DNA of 64,000 nt. Source: Diphasiastrum complanatum (lineage: Eukaryota; Streptophyta; Lycopodiopsida; Lycopodiales; Lycopodiaceae). Positions 47,402-58,691 of this stretch are shown here, in pieces. Below the pieces are notes generated by a model. The model made no database searches. It had not been told where the DNA came from and was given only the letters and a program-made list of their open reading frames with translations. Each line of letters opens with the position of its first letter. Positions within the stretch are counted from its first letter, which is position 1. The DNA is taken from contig CM055102.1 of assembly GCA_029204225.1 (NCBI GenBank), forward strand, positions 15,031,708-15,095,707, written 5' to 3'. The translations under genes were made by a program, and so were the position numbers.

Positions 47402-48474
47402 AACGGCTCTAGCCTGCGGGACTCCCAAGAGTCAGCATGTTAGAGGAGCTTTCTTTACCTATTAATGATAACTACTCTTGACAAGTGCCTTAACTTTTGG
47501 TTTGTAAAGTTTTTTTGTACTTCATAAGTACACTACACCTGAAACTTTTGATGAAGTTTGCAAAGCTAATAAAGCTATGGTTTGTAAACCAGAAGGTTAC
47601 GGCATTGGTTGGTCAACGTAAACTTCAAAATTGAAGCCTTCCTTGTTGAACGTAATTGAAAGTTGTTTGTACTCCTAAAGTACATTATAAACTTTGAAAC
47701 CTTGTTTCAAAGGTTTTAATGTTTAACTTTTAATATAAAGGTTATACAAGTTTATAAAGTTTTAATACTAAGTTATAAAACTTGGTTTCAAACTTTGTAA
47801 ATAAGCTTTTGGTACATAAAAGCTATTGTAAACCTTGAACTTGCTTCAACAAAATTTTGAAGAAGGGGGGGGAAATAAAATAAAAGTACGCAGCTGTACT
47901 TGCAGGCTGTACCTACTGCAAGTACAGACCTGTGTGCCCTTCTTCTTATTTTTCTTAGTCTCTTTCTTGGGCTTAATCCACCTCCTTGTAATCTTCCACC
48001 TGCACATACAAAAAAAATGGCAAATCCTTCATCCTTTTCACTTTTGGGGAGGAAATTTGAAGTTTTTTCCTCCACCTCCTCCTCATGAACGTACAATTGT
48101 ACCAGCACCTTCTCCTAAGTCTAAGGTCAAGCCTTAGAGGAGATTTAGGTGTGTCTTTGGGCACTAAGGCCATGAGGTCAAGGTGGTGACCCAAAAGGTG
48201 GGTGGGGACATGACCCAAGTGACCCTTGGGTGAGGTGGCGAAGGGAGGGTGGTGGCCATGTGACTTGAGGGTAGGTGGACCCCATATGGGGATGCCACTT
48301 GTTTCAGGAGCCCATGTGCTTGCTAGGTGGCGACATAAGCCGCCACCCAGCAAGGCTTTTTTGGAAGGAAAAGAAGTGGGATGGGGGTAAAGGCTCCATT
48401 TCCATCATTGAGGGTGCTTATTGTGGCTTAGTCTCCTTGAGTAGTTTTGTCTTTGCTTCCTCCCTAAGAGCGCC

Positions 48475-49236
48475 ATGGACCCTGCTATGCCCTCGGGTGA
48501 AGGACCGTCTTCACCACCTCCTCCTGATGTAGATACTAACCAGCTTGTACAGGCCCTGAATCTGCTGCAAAACCAAATTTTAGAAATGCAGGCCAAACAT
48601 GCCGCGGCCGAGCAAGAGTGGCGTTCTTCGACGCACTCGCGGTCCGTTGGCGTATATCCAATGTTTAATCCAGAATTCTTTTCGGGTGAAAAGAAAGACC
48701 GGCTTCCCGATGTGGTATTGTCATGGCTAGATCGATGGAATAGTCATTTTTCCATGCACGATGCGCCTGACAATACGAAGATCACCTTTGCTCTCATATT
48801 CTTATTCGGAAAGGTGTTTACATGGTGGCAGGATCTGAAGGAGAGGGCTACTGCCCCTTCTACATGGGATGCCTTTCAAGAAGCCTTTAAAACGGCTTTT
48901 CTTCCAGTGTTGGATGATTTCGAGCATTGGCGGCGTTTCGCCACCGTGCAGATGGGTACTAGGCCGTTAGATGCCTATATCCAGGAATTTCACGAAATCT
49001 TGCCCCGATTTGCTTCGCGAATCGATCCTATCCTGTTGAAGTTACATTTTATCTTGGGGCTTCCAAAAGAATTTCAGCTAGAAGTGCGGCGTAACCAACC
49101 GCATGTAAGTCGTTCAAAAGAACGACTTAGTAGGAAGGATTCCCTAATTCCGGAAGGTGAACTAGTTGAGCTCGAGGATTTGTCTACCTTTGTACCTAAT
49201 ATACGTGAAAAAGTTGTTGACGTTCGTCGTCACTAA
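48475..49236 (+). pseudogene. Chromovirus gag running into the pre-chromodomain linker
   Basis: The 253 open codons begin at a credible ATG: MDPAMPSGEGPSSPPPP. The retrotransposon Gag domain follows: NPEFFSGEKKDRLPDVVLSW, FGKVFTWWQDLKE, WDAFQEAFKTAFLP, LHFILGLPKEFQLEVR. Around residue 215 it passes straight into VELEDLSTFVPNIREKVVDV, which normally lies after integrase. Gag zinc knuckle, protease, RT, RNase H and integrase are all deleted. It ends at a TAA. Confidence 0.85.
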
Positions 49237-49371
49237 TTGAGAAACCGTCTGGTTTCTGAGTTTCTCGTACGTTGTTGTAAAGGCAAGACAGATGACGAGG
49301 ACACTTGGGAGAGAGAGGACTATTTAAGACTGAACTTCCCTGGCTTGCTCCCGTTAGGAGGAGACTCTTAA
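49237..49371 (+). pseudogene. Chromodomain of the same element
   Basis: In frame after the TAA: LRNRLVSEFLVRCCKGKTDD and EDTWEREDYLRLNFPGLL. This fits a Ty3 chromodomain (consensus EYLVRWKGxxxxDxTWE). The aromatic Trp after VR is Cys here. Chromodomains direct integration to methylated-histone chromatin. The polypurine tract AAAGGGGGAGGGAA follows. Confidence 0.8.
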
Positions 49372-49383
49372 AGGGGGAGGGAA

Positions 49384-49590
49384 TGTTACGTATCCATAAG
49401 GGTACGCAACAGGAAGCTTGAGGTGACAGTCTCAGTTATGGGACGGAATGTTAATCTGGAGCTATAGGTCTTTTGGGTGCCACCATGTGTCAATGTCTTA
49501 TTGGCGCGTGGTGATTCGCTGTTATAGACCCGCGTCAGTGTGCACAACTGCCGCGTGTCGTTGGTCATGCATGACTCCTATGGAGGGAGA
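49384..49590 (+). repeat. Chromovirus 3' LTR (right end not defined)
   Basis: It starts TGTTACGTATCCATAAG right after the polypurine tract. About 200 bp align with 47199-47401, with differences visible every few dozen bases. The LTR continues past 49590 with GGACTATATATATAGAGG, a TATA box that would drive element transcription, antisense to the bZIP gene. Confidence 0.8.
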
Positions 49591-49749
49591 TGACCTGCCT
49601 GGACTATATATATAGAGGTGGATCTCCATAAGCTTGGCATTCATTCTCTCCTGGAGAATGAAGAGCTCTTCCACTGGTGGTCAGGTCAGGACGAGTATCT
49701 AGGCCTCAGGATGTAGGTAGGCGAGGGTCGAGGGTAAGTTAGAAAAGCA

Positions 49750-50820
49750 TGCATTGTGATATGTTACCAACAATTACAAAAAGTTGATCAATTGTTAGAT
49801 GGGACATCAAAACTTACATAATTATGTCTAGGAAAATATTATTTTGTTGTCTACGATGCCTATGATGGATGCTACTCTTTCTAAGTTGTAGTTTATTTCA
49901 AGCCTATTTGTAAACCATCCATATGTTCACATCTCCTGAGGATGTAATGTGTAGTGGATAAGTGTATGATTTTACCATGGTGGCCTCAAGGAAGCAGCAT
50001 CACGTTGCATGCTACCCCGGAGAGAAGCCTAGCAAAATAGAATAAATCCTTGGTTGGTGCTTCTAACATATTGGTACCAACTTAGAGACTTTAGGGGGAG
50101 TCCTGGGCAACGGTGAAGATTGAAAAATTTTCTTTCATTTGCAAAGAGGCAGGACGTATGGGCAAGATTTTTCCTCAAAAGAAGAAAAAATCTACCTCTT
50201 ATTTACAATTTTGTGGAGTTGCTAATTGAAAATAATATCTCTTCAATCGAAGTTGATTCCATAGGAGATTGTATTTCTGAATGCCATTTCAGTGCAACTA
50301 TTTTACCCTGATCATCTATTTCATTAGAAAGGTAAGACATAGGGTAAAACAATGAATGTGCTCTTGAAGAGTGGCTTAGCTCGTTGCATTTGGTGCAAAA
50401 GCTATTGGTTCTCAAAAATTTGAGTAAATCTAGCTTTAGGGACATATATCGAGATTTGGAATCAAACAAATCTAGAACTTTGCTAGATGATTCAGAATCA
50501 ATCAACTTTCATCTCATGAAACTCAGTGGATTGATGTTATCTTTGGTTATGAATGGTTTTATAATGCATTGACTATCCATTATGACACGTATTTTGAAAT
50601 TCCATGATGGTGATAAGTTAGTCTGTTCAAGGAAATATAAATGTTTCTAAATATCCTTTTGTCTTTGAGGTCATCCATCCTTTTTTGAAGTCAATTATAC
50701 AATTAAATCATGGTGAGTCATGGCACTTTTTGGGATTCTATGGTTGTTAAAAACTCCAATCAAAAATTGTAAGCCATGAACAGCATATTGTGCAAACTAT
50801 AATTGTATAATTTAAAGGTG
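49750..50820. other. No gene seen
   Basis: AT-rich, with short ORFs in both directions that show no domain. It may belong to the Ty3 element whose RT scrap follows. Confidence 0.4.
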
Positions 50821-51029
50821 TGTTTTCTACAAAACTATTTTATGGTTTGCCTCCAAAAAGGGCAAATGATGATAAGATGGAGTTATTGCCAAGTAATCAA
50901 CCTGTTTTTAGAAAACCATATCAATTTTGCTAAAAAAGAGGAGGATGAAGGGGCAAGACAAATAGCAAAATACTTAAGGATGGAACATATCACACCTAGT
51001 AATTCTCCGTGGGGTGTCCTTATTCCATA
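50815..51029 (+). pseudogene. Ty3 RT N-terminal scrap
   Basis: The pieces GLPPKRANDDKMELLPSN, PVFRKPYQF and ARQIAKYLRMEHITPSNSPW follow the Ty3 RT start (consensus RPYR...LLxxGxIRPSxSPW). One frameshift lies near 50930. It ends at GVLIP, where element D begins. Confidence 0.75.
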
Positions 51030-51680
51030 GAACCCACGCTTCCCAGAACCGTGGAAGGAACCGTACCACGGTTCCTTGAACCGTGGTACGGTTCATCTAA
51101 ATAATGATTAATTCATTAATTAATTTTTTTCCCCCCCCAAAACCCCTCAATGCTCATTTTTTGTCCCTCATTTCACATTTGTTGTGGTAGAGATTGAGAG
51201 AGAGGGCGCTTTGGTTTGAGAGAGAGGGTTGCTCAGATTGATGAGAGAGAAGAGGGCAGAGTAGAGAGAGACTGTAGCCCCCTCTCTCTGTCTCCCTCTC
51301 TCTTGACAATTTGGGTAATTTTTTCAACTTTTTTGGCCTTTTTTTGGCCTGTTTTTGGAGGTGGGTAGTTAAAAAAACAAGGCCATTGAATAATTTGAAC
51401 TAAATAATCTAAACTCGCTACAAATCTGCTTTTTTTGGCATTTTTTAGCATTTTTTTGGGCTATTTTTGGGGGTGGGGAAAAATAATATTAATTGATTAA
51501 TTGATTAATTATCTGTACGGTTCACCACAGTTCCAGGCTAAGGAAGCGACCCCTGCGTCCAAACGCGCGTCCGACCCCGCATCCGACCCCGCGTCCGGGT
51601 CCGGACCCTCATGTCTGGTTCAACTTCCAGGTAAAATTTTCTGAGAACCGTACGGTTCTCAGAACCGTGGTGAACCCTAC
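51029..51680. mobile_element. Non-autonomous palindromic element D, AACCGT-rich ends
   Basis: About 650 bp without coding capacity. The left 75 bp hold five AACCGT/ACGGTT motifs in alternating orientation and the right part four. A GA-rich middle (51190-51290) recalls the leaders of hAT B and C. The ends are not exact. The organisation matches hAT A, B and C but with a different motif. Confidence 0.55.
51538..51617 (-). mobile_element. 80-bp element E: both ends of the B/C family joined
   Basis: On the minus strand it starts CAGACATGAGGGTCCGGACC and ends GGGTCGCTTCCTTAG. These are the left and right termini of elements B and C with nothing between but GTCGGAYGCG repeats. It lies inside element D. 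Possible 8-bp duplication GTTCCAGG/GTTCAACT matches at 5 positions only. Confidence 0.75.
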
Positions 51681-53999
51681 ATGATGCATTTCTATGCCTT
51701 AATCTTTTAGTTGATAAAAGGACAATGGGATACATTTGTGTGTAGATCTTAACAGGAATTACCCCAACTTCCATTTTTTAGCGAAAAAAATGTCTTCAAA
51801 TAATAAAATATGCTATGTTCCAAATTAGCTCCAATTGATAGACACTATAAGAATTGTTCTATATATACTACTCAAGAGGACCATAATGGAACCTTCCAAG
51901 AACTATCAATTAAGGCAAGATTGGGCCCAAATGACGCAATCAGCCTGCAGATAGCTGCTTGTGAATTACTCTAGAAAGCTCCAAAAGTACATACGGAAGA
52001 TAGTTATGGGGCCGTTAGGTAATTAATGGACCTAGTATAACATTGTCTTAAGGGCCAATATTAGCCATAACAAAATAACATTGGATCATAGATGCAGCCC
52101 ACATACACTGGATCGTGTCCATAATTGGGATCATAGATGCAACCCACATTCCGGAACACATTTTCTGTCAAGAAATTAACTAACCGATCAAATCATCAAA
52201 AAAATTAGTCCACTCTCAAAATAAAATAACTAAACCATCAAAATTTCATCTAAACTATCAAAAAAGTATCCAAGCATTAATGTCTTCTTCTAAAAAAAGA
52301 TTAAAAAAAAAATGTGCAATCTCGACATTGTTCTGCAATCCAGATCAGTTATGTTCCTAAACACTCATTCCAAAACGTGGTTGCAGCATAACGCAATTGC
52401 GAGTGAGATGTACTGATCATATAGAAGATTGTATTTGGTTGTGAGCAAGGGTACCACCCACAGCGTTGGAGTGTGGCATGAAATTGGCCAGACATCCAAA
52501 AATAGGAGTTGTGCATCGCCCGTCGAACTAATGAGGTATGTACTGCCACTTTCAACTAGGGAGATACAAGTATATCACGTGATCTATCCTCAAATAAGAT
52601 ATGTAGATACTATCAGAAAGCCTCGGAGTGGAGCCTTTAGCTCTTCAAGAAAGCAGTGTTATGGGGTTGCAAACATGATATATGCAATATATCACATCAG
52701 TAAAAAGCCTAGTAGATTTTTCAACTACTAGTTATCAGATATCATGTGCATCCAACAAGTGTTATGCTTATACTCGCACACGACCACTTTTCCCCCTAAT
52801 ATACAAATTTTGAAATTTAGAAATTTAGAAATCAAACATGGTATGAACAAAATAGAGGAGAACTCTATTGCTGAATCTATGCTGAGTTTCAAACCTATGA
52901 CACTTAAAAGAATGATGGTTTTAAATTGCTAAAAGTGTTTCCATCTATGCAGGTAACGGGAATGGCAATGGAAGCTTGCTCCTTGTCACTATGTCACTAA
53001 CCCATTGTATGCTGGCTCGTTAGATCATATTTTTGAGCTACTGTAAGACAGATATTTAGCATCAAAATCAAATTTTTAAAAAGCACTTTCTGGTGAACAA
53101 CAGAATGTATTTGTTATACAATGTTTCTCTGATGTCTAGACGGAGAAGTGTGGCTCGGAAAAGTGGGTTTGCACACAGACATAGCACAGGGAAAGTCTGG
53201 CTTTCAAGAGCTAATTTTTGTGCTGAGCTAACAGAAAATTGAAATTCTATAATGAGGCTGCTTTCCCAAAGCCAGCATATGTCATTACAGGCTCTCACAT
53301 GTTAATATAGCATGTGATAGCTGACCATGAAAGTTTAAGAAAACAAAGTCTCCAAAAGTGAGTATATAGTTGTTTTTTACTTAAGGCAGGAGCCATTGTG
53401 TTTTCGGGCACCTAATTGTAGTCAGTTATGAAGGTTTGAGAGTTTTGCCCTTAGTGAGCAATGAGCCACAAAAGAATCTTGCTGTTACAGTCCTCAAAAT
53501 CCAATTTGTGTTTTTCAAGAGTGGTCCAGACTTTCTGATAAATCATAGTCCAGGTTCAAATCACCCACCCACAAATCCTAGAAAAGCATGTCTAACTAGC
53601 AGTCCAAATTAATGGCCTTCTAACTTGGATCAGTGACAAACCTCAAAAATGCAATTGGCAATGAACATTTACTCTCAAAACTATGTGAATTTTTTTTCAT
53701 CTTGCATGTCCACTCGAACGTGCACAGAAATCAAAGTTCATACCTCGAGGCGGGAAAGGAGGCATCAGCCAACCGGATATTTATATCTGGACCAGAATTT
53801 GTGAAGTTTGTATGATTTCTTTATCTTGTATGTCCTATGTGAGGCTGAGAGGAATTACACTCCAGATCTCAAGGAGAGTAAAGGAGGAGCACTGATTTTG
53901 TCTAATTGTACCGGCAAAAAGAGGCTCAGATTGCTGTTATAGCAGGAGATTACTTGATATTTTTACCACTACAAATCAAATGCAGACTAATCAAACATA
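51681..53999. other. Intronic sequence, no exon found
   Basis: I searched the minus strand here for a closer last bZIP exon and found no LRR[TN]-type end with an acceptor. The ORFs at 52349-52555 and 53068-53298 carry no domain. Confidence 0.5.
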
Positions 54000-54000
54000 C

Positions 54001-54072
54001 CTGCTGCCTCTTCAGTCGCGAAATTTCATCTTTCAGCTGCATCACCTCTGCCTCAAGCTCCACAGTGTAAGC
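54001..54072 (-). CDS. Group A bZIP factor, exon 2 (leucine zipper)
   Basis: The acceptor CTGCAG at 54073 and donor GTATGT at 54000 bound exactly 24 codons, starting AYTVELEAEVMQLKDEISRL and ending KRQQ. Leucines at residues 328, 335 and 342 are spaced by seven, forming the dimerisation zipper continuous with the basic region of exon 1. The exon size and phase-0 borders match those known for ABF/AREB genes, where exon 2 also begins AYT. Confidence 0.92.
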
Positions 54073-54175
54073 CTGCAGCGCATATCACAGATCTATAACT
54101 CAACAAGCAGGAACCAGAAACTGAGTAAGTAAACCAGCAAATGCCATGACGTTTTGATAAACCTTCTCAAGTCAC

Positions 54176-55141
54176 CTGCTTTCGAGCTCGAGATCTAGCT
54201 GCTGACTCCCTGTTCTTTATCATACGCCGTTGACGACGCTCTGAAGCATTATCCGCAACATCGTATGCAGGCCTTTTAGTTGGTGTATCAGGTGTTGTTG
54301 AACTAGTTAAGCGAGGGGAGAGTGACAAACTTCTAACTAGATTCTCTGGAACTAACCCTGGTCCTATGTCTAATGGGGTCTCAAGCATATTGCGTATATT
54401 CCCAGGTAGCAACATGCCTCCTAAGGGACCTGTTCTCTTATTGGCCACACCAGCCCTGGCTGCTGCTGCAACCTCTGCCTGCTGCTGCAGCAAAAATTGT
54501 TGTTGCTGCTGTTGCTTTAGCTGATAGTTGTACCATTCTAATTGTTGCTGATTCTGCGCAATGCTTTCCAGCTTGGCTCGAGGAGTCGGTTCTCCAAAAC
54601 TGGAATTAAAAGAATTAGCCGTGGCATTGCTTGCACTAGTACCCACGTCCATGTCGTCCCTAACAACTCCTGCCTTGACTAAGAAGTCTTCTAATGTCAT
54701 CTCCCCGTAACCTCCTAGCCATTGCTGCTGCTGCTGCGTTTGCGTTTGCGTTTGCGTTTGCTCTTGCTCTTGCTCTTGCTCTTGCTCCTGCTCTTCACGA
54801 TCTTCCTGCCCCTTGTGACGTTGAATTTCATTCCACACTTCATCGACGGTTTTGCGACTAAGAGTTCGAGGAAGTGTTAGACTCCCCTGTTGCAAATTGT
54901 TCTGGGCTTCAGTGCCCGCATTTCCTAGCATGGCTACAGCCATAGCTTGGCCTTCTTCTGCTGTCCAGATATTCTTCCAAAACTCGTCCATGCTCATGCT
55001 GCCAAAGTTCTTCCCCGATTCTTTCAACGAATTCTGTACTTCTTCCAAAGTGAGAGCGTAAATAGAGCCCTGTCGACGCAAAGGTGTAGCCGAAGTTCGG
55101 AGGGCTCTGTTGCTAGTAGATAGCATGGTTTTCGATGCCAT
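54176..55141 (-). CDS. Group A bZIP factor (AREB/ABF/ABI5-like), exon 1
   Basis: The ATG at 55141 lies in good context (ACCATGGC). The 322 codons end at ...RKQ|GTGACT. C1 is residues 22-63: RRQGSIYALTLEEVQ and GKNFGSMSMDEFWKNIW. C2 is LPRTLSRKTVDEVWNEI (90-106). C3 is GEMTLEDFLVKAGVVRDD (146-163). S26 and S95 are in RxxS contexts used by SnRK2 kinases. An (EQ)6(TQ)4Q4 tract lies between C2 and C3 and a Gln-rich stretch at 198-221. The basic region RRQRRMIKNRESAARSRARK (302-321) has N310-x7-R318, which contacts ACGT core DNA. The family are nuclear activators binding ABRE sites (ACGTG) in ABA, drought and seed responses. No frame damage is seen. Confidence 0.93.
54731..54800 (-). repeat. Coding hexanucleotide repeats in the bZIP exon
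   Basis: GAGCAA-type units are followed by ACGCAA units and CAG codons, encoding the EQ, TQ and Q runs. Length changes in steps of six keep the frame. Confidence 0.9.
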
Positions 55142-56305
55142 GGTAAACTATCTTGTGCTTTTCAGAAAAAAAAATCGATATGCGTTTTACTTTTAGTAAC
55201 AGAGGCTTATATGACCAATTTTGCAATATCCTCTTTTTTTCTCACTCCGTAATACCTCGCTGAATATTAATCTGCGTACAGCTTGTCTCCTTCGCAATCC
55301 CAAAGAAAGCTTTACTTAGTAGACGATTTACTGAGAGAAGTCATAAGTGTGCTTAAAAGTTTTCTCTCTGTCGCGCTATTAGGTAGAGAACGTTGCATCG
55401 ATTTTACAATCCGATCTGATCATTGTATCAAAAAACAAAAATTTAGGTTGCTTCTCTTAACATAGGGGCATGAGAACATTCTTGAACCTCATAAAAGCTG
55501 GACTAATACAGGGATCGTCTGACATAATGAGCAAGGAAAACTTCCAAAAGTCTTCAAAATTTTATCAAAGCCTACCGCATTCTCACCAGATAACTCGTAC
55601 ATTAATGTGCTGCACAAAGATTTACCAGAATTGAAACTTCTTACACAGGAGAAATTTGTCTTCCGCCTGGATATTGTTCTCAGACGAAAACTTCATTCCC
55701 AGCACCGACAGTTGAAGGATCCATCCCGTACCATCGTTTCTTCCTTTAAATGTGATGATCGACGGGCCTTAATCTAACTTGAGCACTTGAAAAGTCCATC
55801 TACTAATTCTTTCAGGATCGCGGTCTGGCCACAAGAACTTTAACCTCACTTTTTTTTTTCCTCGATTTACCTCATTTTTCACACATCCCTGAGCCTGAAG
55901 CCAAACTGACTCGATCAAATCACAAAAGCACCACTACCTCACCAACAAATCAACACGTACATGTCTCAGCTCTGTTCAGAACACTAAAAACATCTCACTC
56001 TCACAGATTCGCAGAAAATATAAACAATCAACCACAAGAATATCTCGCTTTCTACACTCCCACAACCAGATCCATGCAATCTCACTCTCACAACCAAAAG
56101 CACACAAAACTATTATCAATAATGCCAATATTGCTGACTCCAATCACAAAGATTCGTTTCCTTACATCTTTTTCGACGAAATACGCTACCAAATCTCACA
56201 ACAAAAACAACAACAAAAAGACGAAACGCTTAAATCTAACTAATATTTGCGTCTGTTCTTCTCTCCAAAAGCCGATCAATCCAGAAATTGGATCGATTGT
56301 CTCAC
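55142..56305 (-). other. Candidate 5'-UTR intron of the bZIP gene
   Basis: On the minus strand AAAAG|GTGAGA at 56306/56305 is a good donor. A T9 tract followed by AAAAG (55158) or GATAG (55148) just before the ATG can act as acceptor. Introns in the 5' UTR are common in this family. There is no transcript to confirm it; the whole stretch could instead be promoter and leader. Confidence 0.4.
55953..55959 (-). promoter_or_regulatory. ABRE-like element TACGTGT
   Basis: It matches YACGTGK, the site bound by ABF/AREB factors themselves, about 810 bp upstream of the ATG and inside the candidate 5'-UTR intron. A single 7-mer has low weight. Confidence 0.3.
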
Positions 56306-56390
56306 CTTTTAACTCCCGCCATCTCCATCTCCATCTCCATCTCCATCTCCGTGTGCCGCTGCCGCTGCCGCTGCCGCTGCTGCTTGCTTG
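56306..56390 (-). other. Probable bZIP 5'-UTR exon with trinucleotide/hexanucleotide repeats
   Basis: On the minus strand four GGCAGC-like units and five GGAGAT units lie just upstream of the candidate donor. Such repeats are typical of plant 5' UTRs. The transcription start is not identifiable. Confidence 0.35.
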
Positions 56391-56399
56391 TCAATGTGA

Positions 56400-57900
56400 G
56401 CTGCCATCGACAAATCCTTCGTCGGACGTCCCAGTCAGCAAAAGGCGAATAAATTTCGAATTAAAAAATGAGCGAATATAAATGCGAAATAAAATGTTCC
56501 ATGACTTCTCGGCACACACCTCCAAAATATCTTACCAGTTAGTGGCAGATAAGGTAGTACAAAGCAAAGACCAAAAATGCAAATGCAAAAATATCAAGCT
56601 AACACTTGAAAAAAAATTTCCCTTGTTTCCTTCGTTTTGGACTCTACAAATCAAATTCAACTCAACTTAATTTATCGCCTCTCCTCTACTTCTCCTTTTT
56701 TTTTTTTTTTGTCGGGGACCTCTCCTCTGAATCCTCGCATCTTGAAGGCACATCTCGAGCCTCGCATGCCCTAAACCACACACCTTTTATTTTTTTTAGG
56801 TTTGATGCCCCCGTTTAGCCTGGGATATTATCTCGTAAGCACATCTTTAAAAAGATGCTATAACAAATCTAAAAACCATACCCCTTCTTATGTGTTGTCT
56901 TGTAAGTGTGCACGAAAAGGCGCTATCGTTTCAAGGTTTTTCTCCAGTTGATTATCTTTTGCAAGTTGTGTGATAAGTGCAAAAATGATGACAGTGAGTG
57001 TTCGTGCCAAGCATGTTTGTTCATATTGACTTCCTTTTGTGTGTTGGCTTTTAAAGTTTTCTCACTTAGATTCTCTGTGTGCACATGAAATTCCAAGTGA
57101 GACCAAGATTTGAGATCACAAACAAAATTTTCCAAGCACTAGACGGGTAGGGCAGGCTTCGAGCAAAGGGTATCTCAAGAATTGGCCACATTATGAGATT
57201 CTTTTCGCACTTTCTTTGCTTTTGCAAGCCTTTAGTTCTAGCAAAAAATCAACTTGATATTGCGTTGAGTGGATACAAAGGTAAACCCAAGAATCAACAT
57301 TACGATTTCTCCTCGTGTTTTAAAATTCATAGAAAAAACATGAAGCAACAAATCACCTATATATAGAAATCAGACTAGAATAAGCCAGGATGAGAGACCA
57401 AGCCCTAGCTAACAAACTTTAGATGTAACCATCCAAAACTACCTGCTCCAACAACCTCCACAACAAATGCAAAGATGAGAGCAAAATCTAGATAGAAATC
57501 TCATAAAATGATCTCGAATACAACAATGGATTACTCATCCTTCTAGTCCATGCACTTTAGTCTACTTATAGACATTGGGAATGACTCTCTCTCCTTTCTC
57601 TAAAATCATATAGCCTAAAACATCAACTATGAACCCTACACTAGCAATACTGGTCCATATGGCCAATTTATATCAAATAAATGCTATTTTGTGGGTCTTG
57701 AAGTCTACGACTTCTAAGACCTATCTAAATATAATAAAAATTCTATTTTAATCAGCCACACATGTGTGAAATGTTTGATGAATAGTATGTACAAGTTGGG
57801 TCTCCATTTGGCCAAACATAGACAAGCAATTTAGTTGACGATTTGTCACAAATGAGCAGGGGTCATGAAAGTTTCCTTTGATGCACGACTTTGGAATACT
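56400..57900. other. Upstream region of the bZIP gene, no gene seen
   Basis: It presumably includes the promoter. No convincing TATA box was assigned. The short ORFs carry no domains. Confidence 0.4.
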
Positions 57901-57907
57901 ATAGAGA

Positions 57908-58276
57908 GTGTTTCAACCCTATAATAGAAGCTCCTACTCAACGCCAAATTGTAAAAAGCAAGTCATTTTACACTTAAGGACAAAGTCTCATGAATTACAT
58001 TCGGAAGTGGGAAGATGGAACACTCCAAAGACCCCTTGGGAGGAGCACACATGCTCTATTTACAAGAACGGGAGTATTGAGACAAAATTTTATCACTATT
58101 GGACTGCATCATACTTGAAGCTCTTCAGCAAGACCTTTCCTAAGCTTTTTGAGGAACCTATAGTGACATTACTTACGTTATTTGATAAAGTTGATATTAG
58201 CATGTTCGGTAGTTTTTTGCTAAAAACTCATAAGTGGTGTAAAACTATTTTAGACCAAAACAAGATCGATTTATGA
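57908..58276 (+). pseudogene. LINE-type RT C-terminal tail
   Basis: LRTKSHELHSEVGRWNTPKT and WEEHTCSIYKNGSIETKF fit the end of many non-LTR retrotransposon polyproteins (LRTGSHxLxxExGRW...REExxCxxCxxGxxEDExHFLxxC). The second Cys is Tyr and the His/Cys pair is lost, so the zinc site is dead. No RT domain lies upstream in the window side examined. Confidence 0.55.
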
Positions 58277-58691
58277 TCTTCGAGTAATTTTTGCATGATT
58301 TTATTGGATTTTAGGATGTAGATATTGTACTTGATTTTGGTCCCATAAGATATTGGCTCAAGTGGACGTGACACAAGTTCATTTCCATGACACTGCTGAC
58401 CAATTACACATATGAGGCATGAGTTGATTCCTCGTGCTCCCCTCTTCTTGAGGACCTACACACCTAGCCTATATACACCACTACACTACAACATACCCAC
58501 TGACACACCCATCTCCATTTCCCCCCGTCCATGTGAGTCACCTTTGACATGGTCCTAGCGGCCATCAAGAGAATAAAGACTTGTGGTACCCAAGACATTG
58601 AGGACCTTGAGTCAAAATTGCTAATCCATGCCACAAACATATTTTCCTCTACTCTAGCCACTCTAGTCAATTGATCAATTGTCTCTGGTTC

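Noticed and set aside
53068-53298. Possible nearer last exon of the bZIP gene
   Set aside because: Reading frames show SPSRHQR and ATLLRLD but no LRRT-type end with stop, and no good acceptor in phase 0.
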